Assembly (NCBI GenBank): GCA_001627335.1
Contig: LUPK01000059.1
Coordinates: 124,001-188,000, forward strand
Length of the DNA stretch: 64,000 nt
Direction of reading: 5' to 3'
Origin: Nocardioides sp. REDSEA-S33_B3
Lineage (GTDB): Bacteria; Actinomycetota; Actinomycetes; Propionibacteriales; Nocardioidaceae
In this document: positions 9,028 through 17,649 of the stretch, one piece after another
Numbering within the stretch: the first letter of the stretch is position 1
Layout of the letters: every line of letters begins with the position of its first letter
The notes under the pieces: model-generated
Seen by the model: only the letters and a program-made list of their open reading frames with translations
What the model was told of the DNA's origin: nothing
The model's database searches: none
Made by a program: the position numbers and the translations under genes

Positions 9028-10016
9028 GCGCGACCCCGGTCCCGCAGGCACGCGACCAGGTCGGCCGCCTGCTGACCCTGGTGCCCTACCTCCACGCGCG
9101 CGGCACCGTCCACGTCGACGAGGCCGCGCGGGACCTCGGCACCACGCCCAAGCAGCTGGTCAAGGACCTCAAGGTGCTGCTGATGTGCGGGCTGCCCGGT
9201 GGCTACCCCGACGACCTGATCGACGTGGACCTCGACGCGCTGGAGGAGGACGGCGACGGCGTCATCCGGGTCTCCAACGCCGACTACCTCGCCCGGCCGC
9301 TGCGCCTGACGCCCACCGAGGCGAGCGCGGTGATCGTGGCGCTGCGCGCCCTGCGCAACAGCGCGGGCCCGGAGACGCGCGAGGTGCTCGACCGCACCCT
9401 CGCCAAGCTCGAGGCCGCCGCCGCCCACGGCGGGGTCGACCAGATCGACCCCGGCCAGGGCGCCGCCGACGCCGACGTGGCCCTGCTGGCGCGCCGGCTC
9501 CAGGAGGCCGTGGAGCAGCGCCGACAGGTGCGGCTGCGCTACTTCGTGCCGAGCCGCGACGAGGAGACCGAGCGGGTGGTCGACCCGCACGCGGTCACCC
9601 GCGGCCAGGGCTACGCCTACCTCGACGCCCACTGCCACGCCGCCGGTGCCCCGCGGTTGTTCCGCCTCGACCGCATCCACCACGCCGAGGTGCTCGACAG
9701 CCCGGTGAGCACGAGCCCGCGGCCCGGTCGCGACCTGCCGGCCGGGGTGATCGACGAGCAGGAGACCGTCGTGGTCACGCTCCGGCTGGCGCCCGAGGCC
9801 CGCTGGGTCGTCGACTACTACCCGGTGCTGGCCACCCGCCCCGTGGACCCGCAGGACCCCGAGGGACCGCTCGAGGTCGACCTGCGGGTCGCCGACGAGC
9901 GGTGGCTGACCCGGCTGCTGCTGCGCCTGGCGCCGTACGCCGAGGTGGTGGCGCCCCAGGAGTTCACCGACTCTTTCACGACCGCCGCGCGGGCCACGCT
10001 CAGCCTCTACTCCTGA
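9024..10016 (+). CDS. pafC: WYL-domain transcriptional regulator PafC
   Basis: Partner of PafB, 330 residues. It has an N-terminal helix-turn-helix (about residues 8-60), a central WYL domain (about 155-230, RRQVRLRYFVPSRDEETERVVDPHAV through LFRLDRIHHAEV) and a WCX tail. The ATG at 9024 overlaps the pafB stop codon, and GGAGGAGGGG lies immediately upstream. A longer in-frame extension into pafB was rejected because the conserved region starts here. PafB and PafC are similar in layout, which suggests an old duplication. Confidence 0.94.
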   Translation: MSATPVPQARDQVGRLLTLVPYLHARGTVHVDEAARDLGTTPKQLVKDLKVLLMCGLPGGYPDDLIDVDLDALEEDGDGVIRVSNADYLARPLRLTPTEASAVIVALRALRNSAGPETREVLDRTLAKLEAAAAHGGVDQIDPGQGAADADVALLARRLQEAVEQRRQVRLRYFVPSRDEETERVVDPHAVTRGQGYAYLDAHCHAAGAPRLFRLDRIHHAEVLDSPVSTSPRPGRDLPAGVIDEQETVVVTLRLAPEARWVVDYYPVLATRPVDPQDPEGPLEVDLRVADERWLTRLLLRLAPYAEVVAPQEFTDSFTTAARATLSLYS

Positions 10017-10023
10017 CCCGACG

Positions 10024-10029
10024 TAGGAT
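10024..10029 (+). promoter_or_regulatory. -10 box upstream of tatA
   Basis: TAGGAT lies 60 bases upstream of the tatA ATG, giving a leader of about 53 bases that includes the ribosome binding site GAGAGAAGG. Confidence 0.45.
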
Positions 10030-10089
10030 GGGCGGCAGCAGCCCGCGGTGCCGACGGCGCCGCATCCCCGAGAGAAGGCAGTGCCCCAG

Positions 10090-10371
10090 ATGTTCTCGCT
10101 GATCGCCATGCCCCAGGGCGCCGAGTGGCTCGTGATCCTCGCGATCGTGATCCTCGTCTTCGGTGCGGCCAAGCTCCCCGACCTGGCCCGCGGCACCGGG
10201 CAGGCGCTGCGGATCTTCAAGGCCGAGACCAAGGGCCTGCGCGACGACGAGGACGACGACGCCACCAAGGAGGCCAAGCCGTCCGGCGAGCTGCCGACCT
10301 CCACCACGCAGGAGACCTCCACGGACTCGCCCACCGTCGGCGAGACCAACCGCGACCAGCAGCACGGCTGA
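10090..10371 (+). CDS. tatA: Sec-independent translocase subunit TatA
   Basis: Pore-forming subunit of the twin-arginine translocase, which exports folded proteins. The 93-residue protein has one transmembrane helix (about residues 12-27, WLVILAIVILVFGAAKL), the hinge FGAAKLPDLARG, an amphipathic helix to about residue 47, and an acidic then polar tail. The ATG at 10090 was preferred because AGAAGG lies 11 bases upstream. A GTG at 10081 is also in frame but lies too close to that site. The next gene, tatC, begins directly after the stop codon. Confidence 0.95.
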   Translation: MFSLIAMPQGAEWLVILAIVILVFGAAKLPDLARGTGQALRIFKAETKGLRDDEDDDATKEAKPSGELPTSTTQETSTDSPTVGETNRDQQHG

Positions 10372-11208
10372 GTGGCGCTCCGCGGGATCGTCGGCCTCTT
10401 CGTCGGCAAGCCCCACCACCCCGTCGGTCCTGACGGGAGGATGGCCCTCAGCGACCACCTGCGTGAGCTGCGCGCGCGCATCCTCAAGGTCGCGCTGACG
10501 CTGCTCGTGGCGCTGGTCGTCGCGCTGTTCTTCTTCGACCAGCTCTTCGACCTCGTCTACGGCCCCTACGAGGAGGCCGTGGCGCGGCTGGAGGACAAGC
10601 AGACCCTCGCCACCACCACCGGAGCCGGTGGCGGCCTGATGCTCTACCTCAAGCTCTGCGGCTTCGCGGCGCTGGTGGCGACTGCACCTGTCTGGCTCTA
10701 CCAGATCTGGGCGTTCATCATGCCCGGGCTGCACGCCCACGAGCGCAAGTGGACGCGCGTCTTCGGTGCGGTCGCGACGCCGCTGTTCCTGCTCGGCATC
10801 TGGATCGGCTACGTCACCCTGCCCAAGGGCCTGGAGATCCTCATCGGGTTCAATCCCGACGGCATCACCAACATCTTGGAGTTCTCGGGCTACCTGCAGT
10901 TCTTCACCCGCACCATGCTGGTCTTCGGCATCGCCTTCGAGATCCCGGTCTTCGTGGTGCTGCTCAACCTCGCCGGCGTGGTCAAGGGGCGCCAGCTCGC
11001 CGACCACCGGCCCTGGATCATCGTCGGGCTGTTCGTGTTCGCCGCCGTGGCCACCCCCTCGGCCGACCCGTTCACGATGACGTTCATGGCCGTGCCGATG
11101 GTGCTGCTCTTCTTCGTCGCCGAGATCATCGCGCGGTGGAACGACAAGCGCCGGGCCCGCAACAAGCCCTATGCCGGGCTGTCGCCCGACGAGGCCTCCC
11201 AGCTGTGA
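10372..11208 (+). CDS. tatC: Sec-independent translocase subunit TatC
   Basis: Integral membrane receptor for twin-arginine signal peptides. The 278 residues contain six hydrophobic segments and the N-terminal signature SDHLRELRARI (about residues 27-37). FARTM-like and later loops are preserved, and the tail is basic and cytoplasmic. The GTG at 10372 abuts the tatA stop and gives the usual N-terminal extension. An ATG at 10441 would also retain the signature but has its GGGAGG touching the codon. Order tatA-tatC then helY, downstream of pafBC, matches the arrangement known from Mycobacterium. Confidence 0.95.
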   Translation: MALRGIVGLFVGKPHHPVGPDGRMALSDHLRELRARILKVALTLLVALVVALFFFDQLFDLVYGPYEEAVARLEDKQTLATTTGAGGGLMLYLKLCGFAALVATAPVWLYQIWAFIMPGLHAHERKWTRVFGAVATPLFLLGIWIGYVTLPKGLEILIGFNPDGITNILEFSGYLQFFTRTMLVFGIAFEIPVFVVLLNLAGVVKGRQLADHRPWIIVGLFVFAAVATPSADPFTMTFMAVPMVLLFFVAEIIARWNDKRRARNKPYAGLSPDEASQL

Positions 11209-11233
11209 CGCCCCGCGCCGAGGAGGGCCGGTC

Positions 11234-11674
11234 GTGAAGGCCCCGCACCCCGACGAGGTCGACCCCTTCGACCTGCCCGAGTGGCTCGGCACCGACGAGG
11301 TGACCTGGACCTCCGCCTCCGGGCTGCGCTCGGGTCACCTCGTCACCGGCACCCTGTACGACGGTGAGCGGGCGCACCCCGAGCACCCCTGCGACCTGCT
11401 GGCGGTCGACGAGGCCTACCCGGCGCCGGTCGTCGACGACGACACCCGCACCCGGGCCCACCAGGCGTGGCGGCACGGGCAGGTGCTCTGCGTGACCCAC
11501 CCGCCGGGTCCCGAGGGACGCCTGTCGCTCGCGGTGCCCGGTCGCGACCTGACCGCCGGACGCGCGCTGGACGCCCTGGCGCGCCTGTCCAAGGCCGTGG
11601 GCGCCTCCGCCGACGACTGGAGCGTCGTGTTCCGCATCGGCGAGGAGCGCGCGGCGACCCGCCGCCGTCGGTAG
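11234..11674 (+). CDS. Conserved hypothetical protein
   Basis: A 146-residue acidic protein that I do not recognise. It has no signal peptide, membrane segment or known motif. The sequence is rich in His, Asp and Trp early on (PHPDEVDPFDLPEWLGTDEVTW) and ends in a run of arginines. The GTG start is supported by GAGGAGGG six bases upstream. An upstream in-frame start overlapping tatC was rejected for lack of a ribosome binding site. It lies 25 bases after tatC on the same strand, so it is probably co-transcribed. Confidence 0.75.
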   Translation: MKAPHPDEVDPFDLPEWLGTDEVTWTSASGLRSGHLVTGTLYDGERAHPEHPCDLLAVDEAYPAPVVDDDTRTRAHQAWRHGQVLCVTHPPGPEGRLSLAVPGRDLTAGRALDALARLSKAVGASADDWSVVFRIGEERAATRRRR

Positions 11675-11683
11675 GGCTGGCAC

Positions 11684-11689
11684 TAGTCT
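11684..11689 (+). promoter_or_regulatory. -10 box of lipid kinase gene (leaderless)
   Basis: TAGTCT ends 7 bases before the GTG at 11697. Confidence 0.5.
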
Positions 11690-11696
11690 CGCCCGG

Positions 11697-12605
11697 GTGA
11701 CCGATGCCGCACCCCGCGTGGCGCTCCTGACCAACCCGACCTCGGGCAAGGGCCGGGGCGCGCGTGCCCGCGAGGCCGCGCTCGACGTGCTCCGCGGGAC
11801 CGACGTGGAGGTGCTCGACCTGGTCGGCGCGGACGCCGACGAGGCCCTGGCGCTGGCGCGCTCGGCCGTCCCGGACGTCGACGCGCTGGTCGTCTGCGGC
11901 GGCGACGGACTGGTGCACCTGGCCGTGCAGGCGCTGGCCGGCACCGGCACGGCCCTCGGCGTCGTACCCGCCGGGACCGGCAACGACGTCGCCCGCTACC
12001 TCGACCTGCCGCGCCGGGACCCGGCGGCCGCGACCCACGTCGTGGTCGACGCGCTGCGACGCCCCGAGGACCCGCGCCGCCGACGACGCATCGACCTGGC
12101 CCGCGCCGGGGACAAGCACTTCGTCACCGTGCTCGCGGCCGGCTTCGACGCGAAGGTCAACGAGCGCGCCAACGCGATGACCTGGCCGCACGGGCAGATG
12201 CGCTACAACATCGCCACCCTGGCCGAGCTGCGCACCTTCACCCCGATCTCCTACACCCTCGACCTCGACGGTGAGACCCGCTCGCTGGAGGCGATGATGG
12301 TGGCGGTGGGCAACGGGCCGTCCTTCGGCGGCGGCCTGCGGATCACCGAGGGCGCGCTGCTCGACGACGGGCTGCTCGACGTGGTCGTCATCAAGCCGAT
12401 GGGCAAGGGCGAGCTCGTCCGCACCTACCCCAAGCTGTTCACCGGCACCCACACCACCCACCGGCAGTACGAGCACCACCGGGTGCGCCGGGTCACCGTC
12501 GCTGCGCCCGGGATCGTCACCTACGCCGACGGTGAGCGCTTCGGACCGCTGCCGATGACCGTGGAGTGCGCGCCGGGGGCGCTGGAGGTCTTGACCCCCG
12601 CGTAG
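11697..12605 (+). CDS. Diacylglycerol/lipid kinase family protein (YegS/DagK type)
   Basis: Predicted ATP-dependent lipid kinase, 302 residues, phosphorylating diacylglycerol or a related lipid alcohol at the inner membrane face. Seen: N-terminal LLTNPTSGKG, the nucleotide-binding VVCGGDGLVHL, and the PAGTGNDVARYLD loop that defines the family. A C-terminal beta-rich domain follows (GGGLRITEGALLDDGLLDVVVI). The GTG start matches the -10 box 7 bases upstream. Its TAG stop codon doubles as the -10 box of the next gene. Substrate specificity cannot be read. Confidence 0.9.
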   Translation: MTDAAPRVALLTNPTSGKGRGARAREAALDVLRGTDVEVLDLVGADADEALALARSAVPDVDALVVCGGDGLVHLAVQALAGTGTALGVVPAGTGNDVARYLDLPRRDPAAATHVVVDALRRPEDPRRRRRIDLARAGDKHFVTVLAAGFDAKVNERANAMTWPHGQMRYNIATLAELRTFTPISYTLDLDGETRSLEAMMVAVGNGPSFGGGLRITEGALLDDGLLDVVVIKPMGKGELVRTYPKLFTGTHTTHRQYEHHRVRRVTVAAPGIVTYADGERFGPLPMTVECAPGALEVLTPA

Positions 12606-12608
12606 GTT
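12603..12608 (+). promoter_or_regulatory. -10 box of helY, overlapping preceding stop codon
   Basis: TAGGTT begins with the TAG stop of the lipid kinase gene and ends 7 bases before the GTG at 12616. Confidence 0.5.
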
Positions 12609-12615
12609 GGGGACC

Positions 12616-15432
12616 GTGAGTGACGCGACCGGTGACCAGAGCCCGGCCGAGCGGTACGCCGCCTTCCGCCGCAGCCAGTCCCACCCCGTGCTCGCGGACT
12701 TCCGCGAGCTCTACCGCTTCCCCCTCGACGAGTTCCAGATCGCCGCGTGCAAGGACATCGAGGACGGCCGCGGCGTGCTCGTGGCCGCCCCGACCGGCTC
12801 GGGCAAGACGGTGGTGGGGGAGTTCGCCATCCACCTGGCGCTCTCGCAGGGCCGCAAGGCGTTCTACACCACGCCGATCAAGGCGCTGTCGAACCAGAAG
12901 TACGCCGACCTCGTGGCCCGCTACGGCCCTGACCAGGTGGGGCTGCTGACCGGTGACAACACCGTCAACGGCGAGGCGCCGATCGTCATCATGACCACCG
13001 AGGTGCTGCGCAACATGCTCTACGCGGGCTCGCGCACCCTGGACCGGCTCGGCTTCGTCGTGATGGACGAGGTCCACTACCTCGCCGACCGCAGCCGCGG
13101 GGCCGTCTGGGAGGAGGTCATCATCCACCTGCCGGAGTCGGTGGGCCTGGTGGCGCTCTCGGCGACGGTGTCCAACGCCGAGGAGTTCGGCGAGTGGCTG
13201 GAGACCGTGCGCGGCGACACCTCCACGATCGTCGAGGAGCGGCGCCCGGTGCCGCTGTTCCAGCACGTCATGGTCGGCCGACGGCTGCTCGACCTCTTCG
13301 CCTCCTCCGACGTCGACGCCGCGGCCGGCTTCGTCAAGGAGGGTGCCCCGGTCAACGACGAGCTGCTCAAGGTCGCCCGCGACGACTGGGCGGCCTCCCG
13401 GATGCGCGACCGGCGCTCACCGCGCGACCGTCGCGGCGGGGGTCGCTCGGGGCCCAAGTCCGGGCCGAGGTCGGGCAACGGGCGCCGGGTGTGGGTCGCC
13501 AGCCGTCCCGACGTCATCACCCGCCTCGAGCGCGACGGCCTGCTGCCGGCGATCGTCTTCATCTTCAGCCGGGTCGGTTGCGACGCGGCCGTCACCCAGT
13601 GCCTCGCCGCCGGGGTGCGGCTCACCACGCCCGAGGAGCGCGACGAGGTCTTCGCCTTCGTCGAGGACGCCACCAAGCACCTCGACCCCGACGACCTGCA
13701 CGTGCTGGGCTACCACGACTTCCTCGACGGGCTCACGCGCGGCGTCGCGGCCCACCACGCCGGGATGCTGCCGGCCTTCAAGCAGATCGTGGAGGAGCTC
13801 TACGTCCGGGGGCTGTGCAAGGTCGTCTTCGCCACCGAGACCCTGGCGTTGGGCATCAACATGCCCGCGCGCACCGTGGTGATCGAGAAGCTCACCAAGT
13901 GGAACGGCGAGACCCACGCCGACATCACGCCGGGGGAGTACACCCAGCTCACCGGCCGTGCCGGTCGACGCGGTCTCGACACCGAGGGCCACGGCGTCGT
14001 GCTGTGGCAGCCCGGCACCGACCCGCGCGAGCTCGCCGGCCTGGCCTCCACCCGCACCTACCCGCTGCGCAGCTCCTTCCGTCCCTCCTACAACATGGCC
14101 GTCAACCTGGTCAGCCAGTTCGGCCGCGTCGTGGCGCGCGAGCTGCTCGAGCAGTCCTTCGCGCAGTTCCAGGCCGACAAGGCCGTCGTCGGGCTCGCCC
14201 GGCAGCTCCGCAAGGCCGAGGAGGCGCTCGACGGCTACGCCGAGGCCGCGGCCTGCGACCAGGGCGACTTCATCGAGTACGCCGGCCTCCGGCACCGCAT
14301 CAACAAGCTGGAGAAGGGCGCCAGCCGGCAGCGGCGCGAGGACCAGCGCCAGGAGGCGATCGCCTCGCTGAAGTTCCTCAAGCCCGGCGACGTCATCGAG
14401 GTCCCGACCGGCAAGTTCGCGGGGTACGCCGTCGTCATCGACCCGGGCTGGTCGCCCGAGGGACCGCGCCCCTACGTGGTCACCCAGGAGCGCCAGGCAC
14501 GCCGGCTGGCGATGATCGACTTCCCCGTGCCGGTCGAGGCGCTGACCCGGATGCGGGTGCCCAAGACCTTCAACCCCCGCAACGCACAGATGCGCCGCGA
14601 CCTCGCGCACCAGCTGCGGGAGCGCACCCGGGACCTCCCGCGCGGGAACGCGGCCGCCCAGCGGCGTACCGGGCAGCCGGCGCCGTGGGAGCAGGAGATC
14701 ACCGACCTGCGGCGCGAGCTCAAGGCGCACCCCTGCCACGGCTGCCCCGACCGCGAGGACCACGCCCGCTGGGCGGAGCGGTGGTTCAAGCTCGACAAGG
14801 ACGCCGCGACCCTGCGGCGGCGCGTCGAGAACCGCACCAACACCGTGGCCCGGCAGTTCGACCGCGTCTGCGACGTGCTCACGTCGTTGGGCTACCTCAC
14901 CGCCGACGGCGACGACACGCAGGTCACCACCGAGGGCGCGCACCTGCGCCGGCTCTACTCCGAGCTCGACCTGGTGGCCGCGGAGTGCATCCGGCGCGGC
15001 ATCTGGGCCGACCTCGATCCCTCCGGGCTGGCCGCGGCCCTGTCGACGCTCTGCTTCGAGGCGCGCCGCCCCGACGACGCCCGCTCGCCGCGGGTGCCCG
15101 GCGGCGCCACCAAGGCGGCCATCGGCGCGACGATCAGGCTCTGGGGCGAGCTGGACCGGCTGGAGAAGGAGAACCGGCTGGACTTCCTGCGCCAGCCCGA
15201 CCTCGGCTTCGCGTGGATCGCCTACCGCTGGTGCGAGGGCGACGACCTCGACGAGGTGCTCGGCGAGAGTGAGCTCTCGGCCGGCGACTTCGTGCGCTGG
15301 ATGAAGCAGCTCCTCGACCTCGCCGGACAGGTCGCCGACGCCGCCGGCGACACCCCGCTGCGCCACACCGCCCGCCAGGTGGTCGAGCGCCTGCGCCGCG
15401 GCGTGGTCGCGATGTCCGGACTCGCCGAGTAG
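12616..15432 (+). CDS. helY: SKI2/Mtr4-like DExH RNA helicase HelY
   Basis: ATP-dependent superfamily 2 helicase, 938 residues, near the size of mycobacterial HelY. Seen: FQIAACKDIE (Q-like motif), Walker A APTGSGKT, DEVH box MDEVHYLADRSRGAVWEE, motif III LSATVSNAEEFGEWL, and motif VI TGRAGRRGLDTEGHGV. A long C-terminal helical region (DUF3516/DSHCT-like) covers the last 180 residues. A basic Gly/Arg/Ser-rich insert near residues 260-290 separates the two RecA lobes. The GTG at 12616 was chosen over a TTG at 12607 because it fits the -10 spacing. The tatC-helY neighbourhood is shared with Mycobacterium. Confidence 0.93.
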   Translation: MSDATGDQSPAERYAAFRRSQSHPVLADFRELYRFPLDEFQIAACKDIEDGRGVLVAAPTGSGKTVVGEFAIHLALSQGRKAFYTTPIKALSNQKYADLVARYGPDQVGLLTGDNTVNGEAPIVIMTTEVLRNMLYAGSRTLDRLGFVVMDEVHYLADRSRGAVWEEVIIHLPESVGLVALSATVSNAEEFGEWLETVRGDTSTIVEERRPVPLFQHVMVGRRLLDLFASSDVDAAAGFVKEGAPVNDELLKVARDDWAASRMRDRRSPRDRRGGGRSGPKSGPRSGNGRRVWVASRPDVITRLERDGLLPAIVFIFSRVGCDAAVTQCLAAGVRLTTPEERDEVFAFVEDATKHLDPDDLHVLGYHDFLDGLTRGVAAHHAGMLPAFKQIVEELYVRGLCKVVFATETLALGINMPARTVVIEKLTKWNGETHADITPGEYTQLTGRAGRRGLDTEGHGVVLWQPGTDPRELAGLASTRTYPLRSSFRPSYNMAVNLVSQFGRVVARELLEQSFAQFQADKAVVGLARQLRKAEEALDGYAEAAACDQGDFIEYAGLRHRINKLEKGASRQRREDQRQEAIASLKFLKPGDVIEVPTGKFAGYAVVIDPGWSPEGPRPYVVTQERQARRLAMIDFPVPVEALTRMRVPKTFNPRNAQMRRDLAHQLRERTRDLPRGNAAAQRRTGQPAPWEQEITDLRRELKAHPCHGCPDREDHARWAERWFKLDKDAATLRRRVENRTNTVARQFDRVCDVLTSLGYLTADGDDTQVTTEGAHLRRLYSELDLVAAECIRRGIWADLDPSGLAAALSTLCFEARRPDDARSPRVPGGATKAAIGATIRLWGELDRLEKENRLDFLRQPDLGFAWIAYRWCEGDDLDEVLGESELSAGDFVRWMKQLLDLAGQVADAAGDTPLRHTARQVVERLRRGVVAMSGLAE

Positions 15433-15456
15433 GGGGCCCCAGAAGCGCGGGGACGC

Positions 15457-16113
15457 TCAGACGAGGGCGCGTACGGCGTCGGCGACCGTGTCGTTGCCGG
15501 CGACGAGGTCCACCTGCTGGCCGACGGTGCCGGGCTCGTCCAGCACCGCGGCCAGGACGGCGCCCACGTCGGCGCGCGGGATCTCGCCGTACTCCACCTC
15601 GGGGGCCAGCCGGACGGCGTCGGTCGCCGGGTCGTCGGTGAGCCGACCGGGACGGATGATCGTCCAGTCCAGGCCGGAGTCACGCAGGGCGGCGTCGGCG
15701 TCGCGCTTGGCCTCGACGTAGGCGCGCCACACCGGCTCGGTGTCCTCGGGCAGGGGGTTGTCGACGCCGATGGCGGAGAGCTGGACGAAGCGGCTGATGC
15801 CGGCCCGTCGAGCACCCTCGATGGACTTCAGCGAGCCCTCGAGGTCGACGGTGCGCTTGCGCTCGATGGAGCCGTCGGGCCCGCCGCCGGCAGCGAACAC
15901 CACGGCGCCGCAGCCCTCGAAGGCGGCGGCGAACGCGTCGGCGTCGTCGGACTCGATGTCGAGCAGGCGGACCTCGGCACCGAGCCCCTCGAGCTCCTCG
16001 CGTTGGTCCGGGTTGCGCACCAGCGCCACGGGCGTGTGCTCCGAGCGGCGCAGGGCGATGTGGAGGTGCTTGGCCACCTGTCCGTGGCCACCGACGACAG
16101 CGATCCGAGTCAT
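15457..16113 (-). CDS. NAD(P)-binding NmrA/SDR-like protein
   Basis: Atypical short-chain dehydrogenase of 218 residues with an N-terminal Rossmann motif VVGGHGQVAKHL (residues 6-17). The middle and C-terminal parts resemble NAD(P)H-binding NmrA-like epimerases (GISRFVQLSAIGVDN, YVEAKRDADAALRDSGLDWTIIRPGRL). YxxxK is present as YVEAK. Such proteins act as reductases or redox sensors and the substrate is unknown here. The ATG has a minus-strand -10 box TAGCGT 7 bases upstream. It converges on helY with only 24 bases between. Confidence 0.85.
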   Translation of the reverse strand: MTRIAVVGGHGQVAKHLHIALRRSEHTPVALVRNPDQREELEGLGAEVRLLDIESDDADAFAAAFEGCGAVVFAAGGGPDGSIERKRTVDLEGSLKSIEGARRAGISRFVQLSAIGVDNPLPEDTEPVWRAYVEAKRDADAALRDSGLDWTIIRPGRLTDDPATDAVRLAPEVEYGEIPRADVGAVLAAVLDEPGTVGQQVDLVAGNDTVADAVRALV

Positions 16114-16120
16114 GCCCTCG

Positions 16121-16126
16121 ACGCTA
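16121..16126 (-). promoter_or_regulatory. -10 box of NmrA-like gene (leaderless)
   Basis: TAGCGT on the minus strand ends 7 bases before the ATG at 16113. Confidence 0.5.
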
Positions 16127-16184
16127 CGGGGCGCTGCGCGCGCCTGCTCGCCCGACCGGGTGGGAGGAGTCCTCCGGCAACCCG

Positions 16185-17135
16185 TCAGGCGAGCCGCGCC
16201 AGCACGGTGGTGAGTCGCTCCACCGGGCCCTCGAGGTTGTGCTCGGCGGCGAGCGTCGCCAGCCGGGCCGGGTCAGCCGGCTCGGTCGGGAGCGCGAAGC
16301 CGGTGCGCGGCACGTCGAGCGTGCGTCGCACGGCGACGACCTCGGGGGCGACGGCGAGGTAGTCGGCCGACGCCTTGATCTTCGCGCGGACCCCGGGGGC
16401 CATGTCGGCCTCGGGGTCGTCCGCGGCGGCGACGATGCCGTCGAGGTCGGTGAAGCGCTGCAGCAGCGTCGCGGCGGTCTTCTCACCGACGCCCTTGACC
16501 CCGGGGAGCCCGTCGGAGGTGTCGCCGCGCAGGGTCGCGAAGTCGGCGTACTGGCTGGCCTCGACGGCGTACTTCTCCCGGACCCACTCCTCGGTGACGC
16601 GCTCGTGGTTGCCGACGCCCCGGGCGATGTAGAGCACCCGCACCTCGTCCGCGGAGCCCTCGCCGGACGCGCCGTCGTGGACGAGCTGGAACAGGTCGCG
16701 GTCGCCGGTGACCACGTCGACCGGCTGCCCCGCCCCGGTGGCGAGCGTGCCGATGACGTCGTCGGCCTCCGCCTCCGGTGCACCCACCACCGCGATGCCG
16801 AGGGCGGCCAGGACCTCGCGGATGATCGGCACCTGCACCTCCAGCGGGTCGGGCACCTCCTCGACGTCGGCGGAGCCCTCGACGACCTCGACGACGCGGT
16901 GCGCCTTGTACGTCGGGACCAGGTCCACCCGCCACTGCGGGCGCCAGTCGTCGTCCCAGCAGCACACGAGGTCGCGCGGCTCGTACTGCTCGACCAGGCG
17001 GCTGATGAAGTCCAGCAGCCCCCGCACCGCGTTCACCGGGGTGCCGTCGGGGGCGAGGATCTCCGGCACCCCGAAGAAGGCGCGGAAGTACATCGAGGCG
17101 GTGTCGAGCAGCATCAGGCGGTCGGTTCGTGGCAC
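16185..17135 (-). CDS. 5'-3' exonuclease (FEN-like)
   Basis: Stand-alone flap-endonuclease-type 5' nuclease of 316 residues, lacking a polymerase domain. Metal-binding acidic clusters are visible: LMLLDTASMYFRAFFG near the start, CCWDDDWRPQWR, PEAEADDVIGTLA and VVTGDRDLFQLV. The helix-3-turn-helix GVKGVGEKTAATLL grips duplex DNA. The family processes flaps and RNA primers during lagging-strand synthesis or repair. The GTG at 17135 has a -10 box TAGGGT 6 bases upstream. Mycobacterium also keeps a 5'-3' exonuclease gene near helY. Confidence 0.92.
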   Translation of the reverse strand: MPRTDRLMLLDTASMYFRAFFGVPEILAPDGTPVNAVRGLLDFISRLVEQYEPRDLVCCWDDDWRPQWRVDLVPTYKAHRVVEVVEGSADVEEVPDPLEVQVPIIREVLAALGIAVVGAPEAEADDVIGTLATGAGQPVDVVTGDRDLFQLVHDGASGEGSADEVRVLYIARGVGNHERVTEEWVREKYAVEASQYADFATLRGDTSDGLPGVKGVGEKTAATLLQRFTDLDGIVAAADDPEADMAPGVRAKIKASADYLAVAPEVVAVRRTLDVPRTGFALPTEPADPARLATLAAEHNLEGPVERLTTVLARLA

Positions 17136-17141
17136 GACGAC

Positions 17142-17147
17142 ACCCTA
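17142..17147 (-). promoter_or_regulatory. -10 box of exonuclease gene (leaderless)
   Basis: TAGGGT on the minus strand ends 6 bases before the GTG. It is embedded in the 12-base palindrome CACCCTAGGGTG (17141-17152) in the gap shared with the Lrp gene. Confidence 0.55.
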
Positions 17148-17176
17148 GGGTGCCTGCTCCGTGGGACGCGGGGGCC

Positions 17177-17182
17177 TAGGGT
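17177..17182 (+). promoter_or_regulatory. -10 box of Lrp-family gene (leaderless)
   Basis: TAGGGT ends 7 bases before the GTG at 17190, favouring that start over an in-frame GTG at 17181. Confidence 0.5.
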
Positions 17183-17189
17183 GTCGCAC

Positions 17190-17648
17190 GTGAGTCAGTC
17201 CGCCGTGGAGCCCACCGACCGCAAGATCCTTCAGCTGCTGGCCGAGGACGGCCGGATGTCCTTCACCGACCTCGGGAAGGCGACGGGCCTGTCGACCTCG
17301 GCGGTGCACCAGCGCGTCAAGCGGCTCGAGCAGCGTGGGCTCATCCAGGGCTACGGCGCGACGATCAACCACGCCGACATCGGGCTGCCGCTCGCCGCGT
17401 TCATCTCGATCCGGCCGATCGACCCCTCCCAGCCCGACGACTGCGCCGCCCGGCTCGAGCACATCCCCGAGATCGAGTCGTGCTGGTCCGTCGCGGGGGA
17501 GGAGTCCTATGTCCTCAAGGTGCGCTCGACGACGCCGGCCGCCCTCGAGGACCTGTTGGCGCGCATCCGCTCGGCGGCCAACGTGTCGACGCGGACGACG
17601 ATCGTGCTGACGACCTACTACGAGAACCGACCGGTGACGGGCGAGTAG
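17190..17648 (+). CDS. Lrp/AsnC-family transcriptional regulator
   Basis: Amino-acid-responsive regulator of 152 residues. The N-terminal winged helix (about residues 8-60) includes DRKILQLLAEDGRMSFTDLGKATGLSTSAVHQRVKRLEQRG. The C-terminal RAM ligand-binding domain (about 70-148) includes GYGATINHADIG, IESCWSVAGEESYVLKV and TTIVLTTYYENRPV. It ends one base before the stop of the KamA-family gene on the other strand. The tail-to-tail pairing makes the aminomutase a candidate target, but that is inference. Confidence 0.93.
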   Translation: MSQSAVEPTDRKILQLLAEDGRMSFTDLGKATGLSTSAVHQRVKRLEQRGLIQGYGATINHADIGLPLAAFISIRPIDPSQPDDCAARLEHIPEIESCWSVAGEESYVLKVRSTTPAALEDLLARIRSAANVSTRTTIVLTTYYENRPVTGE

Positions 17649-17649
17649 G

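Noticed and set aside
17141..17152. CACCCTAGGGTG palindrome as a regulator operator
   Set aside because: It is explained by the TAGGGT -10 box being followed by the same bases in reverse; too short to claim more.
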